From: Hymenopellis radicata
Taxonomy: Eukaryota; Basidiomycota; Agaricomycetes; Agaricales; Physalacriaceae
DNA: 12,729 nt
Direction of reading: 5' to 3'
Assembly: GCA_015501595.1 (NCBI GenBank)
Contig: JADNRX010001207.1
Location: 1 to 12,729 of the forward strand
Part shown: positions 8,901 through 12,729 of the stretch, one piece after another
Position numbering within the stretch: position 1 is the first letter of the stretch
How the letters are laid out: each line of letters begins with the position of its first letter
Position numbers and translations under genes: made by a program
Notes under the pieces: model-generated
What the model was told of the DNA's origin: nothing
Databases searched by the model: none
What the model saw: only the letters and a program-made list of their open reading frames with translations

Positions 8901-10838
8901 GCCTTCAAGAATGTCTAAGAACTCATCTTTCGACGTGAACGCAGGTAGGCGTTGACGAACGGTCATCATCTCTTCAAATTTCTTCTTCTCTTCTTCACGA
9001 CGCGCGTAATACGCGGCTTTGACTTGTGCATCACTTCTATGATCCCGAGAGGCAGCATGACTGCGCTGAGCATCTCGTGGCCGACCCTTCACCACAACAT
9101 CATCCTCTCGAGAAGAGACATCGTCCGTCCGCATAAAGTGCTGGAACACAGCTGATATACTTGGGGGCCCGTGGTCTTCTATCTTCGCCCATTCCTCGTC
9201 TAGCACGCCCATGCCAGCTAGAATGAAACCACCTCCGGATTCGTCGAAGTCCTCGGATTGGAGCGCAACGAGGAGACAAGACAGCATATGTAGGCGAATG
9301 TAAGCCGGCACTGAGCTGGACGTCAAGTACAAGGGAGCGTAACCAGGACGCGGATAGCTGCCGTCGGCGACGAGAATGTGCCATTGAATAGGCGCTCCGA
9401 AGAGAGGCATGATTATATGCGTAGGCGTCTCGAAGTATGCACCCAGCGCTTCGATGTCTTCTGCTACCATGTCGAATGGCGAAGATTGCTGGCCTTCAAG
9501 GTCAAAAATCAATCCAGGATCCTGACCCAAAAGTCGCTTGCCTAGGGCAGACAAAAGAAGATCCCACTCTCCGTTTATCCTCTCATCAACGAGACATTCT
9601 CTCACCACATGGACAGGCCATCCGGCTTCCTTGGTAGCTTTTTCGACGAGCCACCGTGTCTTCAAGTCATCTGTGCCGACATGGACGGCGGTGATGAACG
9701 CGTCCGAAGAGGTCTTTGAGGGGAGGAAACGATGGGGGAGATCGCATTCGGGAAGATGAAGCAGGAGATACTCTGTGCACGCTTCAAGGAGTCCCTGTGA
9801 AGCGAGTAAAGCACCTGCTATACCGGAGGGCTTGGAGAAGAAGTCGGCCGCCTTCCTTGCTTGGACGGCGCTGAAGCCGAGAGTGTTCAACTGCTTCATG
9901 ACATTCTGCAGTTCCTCGGGAGGGATGTTGATGGCCTGATCTTGGTTTGTTGTCAGAGGATCGATTTCCATAGCCTGTTTGGATGATCAGAACACGAAAT
10001 AACTAGGAAAGTATCAAGTTGACAGACCTGTTTGATACAATCTTCAACCATAGCACGGAGCTCTGGAGCCATTTTGACTTCCGGGAACCTTTCGAATTCG
10101 CGAGAGACTGGGGATGATGCACGAGTACTTGAGGTAGAAGCAGCAGTGATGACTTCGCGCCTTTCTGCGGCCTTGACTTGTCTTTCGGCGACCATCTTCT
10201 TCGCGGCGAAAGGGATCCGTATCGTACATCCATTTCAGGTGGTCTGGAGCAGCTTTATGCTCAGCTGCGAGTTTATTCCAATACTCGCGAGGTCCTTCTG
10301 GAAGGACTCTGTTGAGCTGGATGTTGTTGCAACACCTGCCGATCGATGAATTCAACAATATTATGGGCGACGAGGATAAAGATAAACGAACACGGTAAAG
10401 GGCATAGGTTGCTCCCCAGTGTTTGGCTTCAATCTCTGAGGATGTGACGTATTCGGGATGAGGAACAAAGTCCACTTCTCATGTTCGCCTTTCTTGTTCA
10501 CCCTCCTGAGAGTTATTTTGAAGGTCCAGTCGGCGTTCTTTTCTCCTCTGATGCCCATGTCAGCCTCTTACCTCGCGGCACAAATGAAATACAAACCTTA
10601 CCGTGTTAACGATAGGCTTCTCCCAGCCATTCTTCTGACATCTGAACGTGGTTAACAACAATAAAAATGCTAAATGCCACAAAAAGCAGTACCTTTCATG
10701 CAAAAGACTCAACGGATATTTGGATCCAGCAGGGAATAGAGGTTTATTTTCGGGAACGTCTGTGACCGGAGCTTTAGTCGGGACGGACTTGGAATTTCCA
10801 GCATTTCCCGACTTGACGATGCCTCTTTTGGGTGGCAT
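5985..10838 (-). CDS. DExH-box RNA helicase, DHX29/DHX57/YLR419W type (UBA, RWD, helicase, HA2, OB-fold)
   Basis: DExH helicases of this clade remodel RNA or RNPs and are tied to translation (DHX29 acts on 40S initiation complexes). Seventeen exons, high to low: 10838-10693, 10641-10597, 10547-10394, 10335-10028, 9974-8870, 8821-8801, 8747-8476, 8425-8244, 8190-8010, 7960-7721, 7665-7372, 7319-7197, 7144-6996, 6951-6825, 6767-6357, 6305-6166 and 6112-5985, giving about 1341 residues. The start MPPKRG is the first ATG in frame. A UBA-like helix set lies near residues 242-265 (LNTLGFSAVQARKAADFF), an RWD-like segment near 395-480 (EDIEALGAYF), motif I GETGCGKT at 584-591, motif II DEVH at 683-686, SAT at 715-717, motif V STNVAETSIT near 880-889 and motif VI QRRGRAGR at 928-935. 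HA2 (ALGRHISLLPIDLRLAKM) and an OB-fold region (ILLFGGPVAV) follow. DEVH is normal for this clade. Four one-base corrections are needed (10475, 10393, 10209-10211, 6091-6092); the one at 10393 is least sure because it sits at a splice donor. The clade call is firm; DHX57-like versus DHX29-like is less so. Confidence 0.9.
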
Positions 10839-10948
10839 AAGCCGAGGCGATGAGGGAGCAGAACAAAAGTATGATTCATTCGGCACCGTGGACGAAGGTA
10901 ACTTGGCTGTCTGTGGCTGTGCAATCCTAATCCTTTTCTGCCACCACG
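10839..10948. promoter_or_regulatory. Compact divergent (head-to-head) promoter
   Basis: Only 110 bp separate the helicase start codon on - (10838) from the NTF2-like start codon on + (10949). Both 5' leaders and the core promoters must fit here or extend into the opposite gene. I see no clear TATA box in either direction. Both genes are RNA-metabolism housekeeping types, which suits a shared bidirectional promoter; co-regulation is inference from the spacing. Confidence 0.6.
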
Positions 10949-11629
10949 ATGAGCGGCGTACCTACTCCAGCTGCCTCTCCATTCGGCAACAAGTCGGGAA
11001 CATTGGTGACCACCACGCCCGTCTCTGCGCCAGTACCAGCGGTACCCGTCGCGCCAGCCGCGCCACAATTCAACAAAACTGAGTACGGGCCATTTCACTC
11101 GTTTTTCTGTCGCGTTACTTATGAAATCCTAGTATCGACACAGTCACCAGGGCTGCAGACACCTTCACCAGGCTTTATTATACTGCCTACGACTCGTACA
11201 ACCGTCTTAGAGATCTGCCCAACTTTTACCGTCCTTCATCCTCCATATCCTGGAATGGCACCTCGAAAACGGGAGTCGACGGCTTGAAGGAACTCATAAC
11301 GCACATGCCTCCCACGAAACACGAAATGCAGTCTTTCGACTGCCATCCTGTGCCAGGTGTGTACATCTGCATTGACGCCTCAAAGTAGCTCATTTTTGAA
11401 CAGGCACTTCGCCTCCTTCATTGCTGTTAACCGTGTCTGGAAACGTTACTCATGGCAAAGGTGCCACCGGTAATCCTCCGAATACCGGAAATAAGACGAT
11501 AGACGGCCATCCTCGCGTATTTTCGCAGACCTTCATACTTATCCCGACCCAAACGCCCCTACCACAGGCAAGGTCGGAGAGGTGGCCAAATACTTCATCA
11601 CCGCAGACGCGCTTCGCTTTGTTGGTTAA
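10949..11629 (+). CDS. NTF2-fold protein, probable mRNA export cofactor (NXT1/Mtr2 type)
   Basis: NXT1/Mtr2 proteins pair with the NTF2-like domain of the mRNA export receptor NXF1/Mex67 at nuclear pores. Exons are 10949-11082, 11133-11356 and 11404-11629, with introns of 50 and 47 nt; both junctions keep phase (TDIDTVTRAAD and HPVPGTSPPS). The product is about 194 residues. A 40-residue Pro/Ala/Val-rich tail is followed by the NTF2-like domain: helix DTFTRLYYTAYDSYNRL, then LPNFYRPSSSISWNG, GLKELITHMPPTKHEMQSFD, LLLTVSGNVTHG and the terminal strand ITADALRFVG. A one-base loss in the C-run at 11543-11545 is needed to reach DPNAPTTGKVGEVAKYF and the TAA at 11627-11629; unshifted, the frame runs on to 11741 without family character. 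The NTF2 fold is firm; assignment to the export cofactor rather than another NTF2-like protein is likely but unproven. Confidence 0.82.
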
Positions 11630-11995
11630 GTTACGTAGCGAACCATTGGTGCGTATGCACTTCATTACATTCTCACAAGCTGATGTACTTTTGCAGTACT
11701 CTCATCTGTATCAAATAACACGGACACTTCAACTCTCCTAAACTGTATCGTTAAGTATCACACCCATCACCATCGTCCAAGATAAATTATCATCACAATA
11801 CAATATAGCCTTTAACGATTGTTTGACGAGAAATTCTTTGCATGTTGAAAGAATTATGCTCCAAACGACACTCGTCTTGTGAGCATAGACATACAAACGA
11901 ACGACGAGCGGGATAAAATCGCACCTCTATCCCATAATATACACCATCATCCACTATAACATTATTACACGATAGACATTGTAGTACAAACCACC
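11630..11995. other. Convergent 3' intergenic region between NTF2-like gene and Prp22
   Basis: This AT-rich stretch of about 366 bp lies between two genes that end toward each other. AATAAT/ATAATA-like runs around 11780-11805 and 11936-11975 could serve 3' end formation on either strand. I see no coding frame with protein-like composition and no RNA gene. Confidence 0.55.
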
Positions 11996-12729
11996 TCAAC
12001 CGAATGTTTGACTCTGAACAAGAAAAAGTCAGCCGCGCATGACAAACAACAGCCTCGAAAACATACCGAACGTGCACTCCGTTTGATCTTCGACAACCGC
12101 CACTCGTCCGGCTTCTCGTACTTGTTGAACAGAGGCTCGATCTTTTCCTGCTTCTTCCGCTTACTAATCTTATTGGCGTCCCACCTTGAAGAACTGTGGC
12201 GCAACCTCCACCAACCACTTCGGCTCCACCGCAGTCACATTATGGCAGTACTCTCTCGTCGTGAGCACCAACTCGTGATAAACAACCCATTCCGGGTTAC
12301 GGTTGAAGAGAGCCGACGACGGGTGAATGTAGACTGGAGTGCCCTCAACGAGCGTCTTGTACCCTTCCTGCGGATCCTTCTTCGCAGCATTACGGAAAAA
12401 GCCAGAGCAGATCGCCAGTCGGACCCGATTGTAGTCCCGCCCAGCAGACAGAATGTCGTGTTTATACCTAAACAACAAGTCAGCATCGAGTTGGACGCCC
12501 AAGGTGAGAGATCTCACCGATCCATAATACCCAAGAGCTGTTTCCTGACATCCTGCGCACGGCGCATACCCCGCGCCTGGATAAAGTTCTCATAACACCA
12601 CGGGTTCGAAAAGTTCGCAGCCTTCCATCCATTATAAACAGTCAACAGCGTAAGATGGTCGCCCTCCGGTTGATGGAACTTGGCCTTCTTCGAGTCCGCC
12701 TGGCCCTGCTTCTTTCGCCGGTAGAACAC
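11996..12729 (-). CDS. PRP22: Pre-mRNA splicing DEAH helicase Prp22/DHX8, C-terminal part (cut by window edge)
   Basis: Prp22/DHX8 is the spliceosomal ATPase that releases spliced mRNA from the post-catalytic complex. Three exons are visible: 12729-12518 (continuing outside), 12467-12067 and 12013-11996, with introns of 50 and 53 nt. The part present is the ratchet/OB-fold end: [91 protein letters not shown] and [12 protein letters not shown], which I match to DHX8/Prp22 in this order. The final 18-nt exon adds SQTFG and the stop (TGA at 11998-11996). The ATPase motifs lie beyond the edge. Within the middle exon the frame changes at the G-run 12180-12182, just after QFFKV, by one extra base or two lost bases; it then resumes as [18 protein letters not shown]. 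This is the most secure identification in the window. Confidence 0.93.

Noticed and set aside
11541..11741. Extended C-terminus of the NTF2-like protein if the written frame is followed to 11741.
   Set aside because: The alternative frame gives the conserved terminal strand of the fold and an immediate stop at 11627-11629; the long form has no family character.
1..12729. CRISPR arrays, tRNA or rRNA genes, transposons, terminal repeats and prokaryotic operons.
   Set aside because: No spaced direct repeats, cloverleaf-like segments, transposase or reverse-transcriptase motifs, or long inverted repeats were seen by eye on either strand.

Overview
The window looks like nuclear DNA of a filamentous basidiomycete, most likely an Agaricomycete (mushroom class). 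The reasons are closely packed genes on both strands; very many short GT..AG introns, about 44 to 61 nt in every one I could place; branch-point-like CTAAC/CTGAC motifs just before the acceptors; exons as short as 17 to 24 nt; and gene content of secreted fungal enzymes plus core eukaryotic RNA-processing proteins. There is no sign of bacterial, phage or mobile-element content.

Layout, left to right. Positions 1-133 (+) hold the last 43 codons of an unidentified gene. Positions 659-2308 (+) hold a secreted GH27 alpha-galactosidase-type glycoside hydrolase, split by about nine introns and broken by about 13 one-base indels. Positions 2912-4055 (+) hold a small secreted intradiol-dioxygenase-like protein in ten exons. 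Positions 4706-5715 (+) hold a Ser/Pro/Arg-rich, probably disordered protein that I cannot name. Positions 5985-10838 (-) hold a large DExH RNA helicase of the DHX29/DHX57/YLR419W type in 17 exons. Positions 10949-11629 (+) hold an NTF2-fold protein, probably the small subunit of the mRNA export receptor (NXT1/Mtr2 type), head-to-head with the helicase across only 110 bp. Positions 11996-12729 (-) hold the 3' end of a second DEAH helicase, the spliceosomal mRNA-release factor Prp22/DHX8.

Functionally the left part carries secreted enzymes (galactoside hydrolysis and a possible aromatic-ring dioxygenase relative). The right part carries RNA metabolism genes (translation- or RNP-linked helicase, mRNA export, spliceosome release). 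Nothing shows that the two blocks work together.

The most unusual property is the sequence itself. Nearly every gene needs one-base corrections to read through, and nearly all corrections fall in short homopolymers. They are about ten times denser in the GH27 gene (about 13 in 1.2 kb of coding sequence) than elsewhere (about 8 in 7.1 kb). Splice sites and the visible catalytic residues remain intact. I read this mainly as homopolymer error in the assembly, worst near the left edge, with a young pseudogene as the alternative for GH27. All exon coordinates were worked out by hand from frame, splice consensus and family similarity, without any alignment. I did not find a convincing new biological system here.
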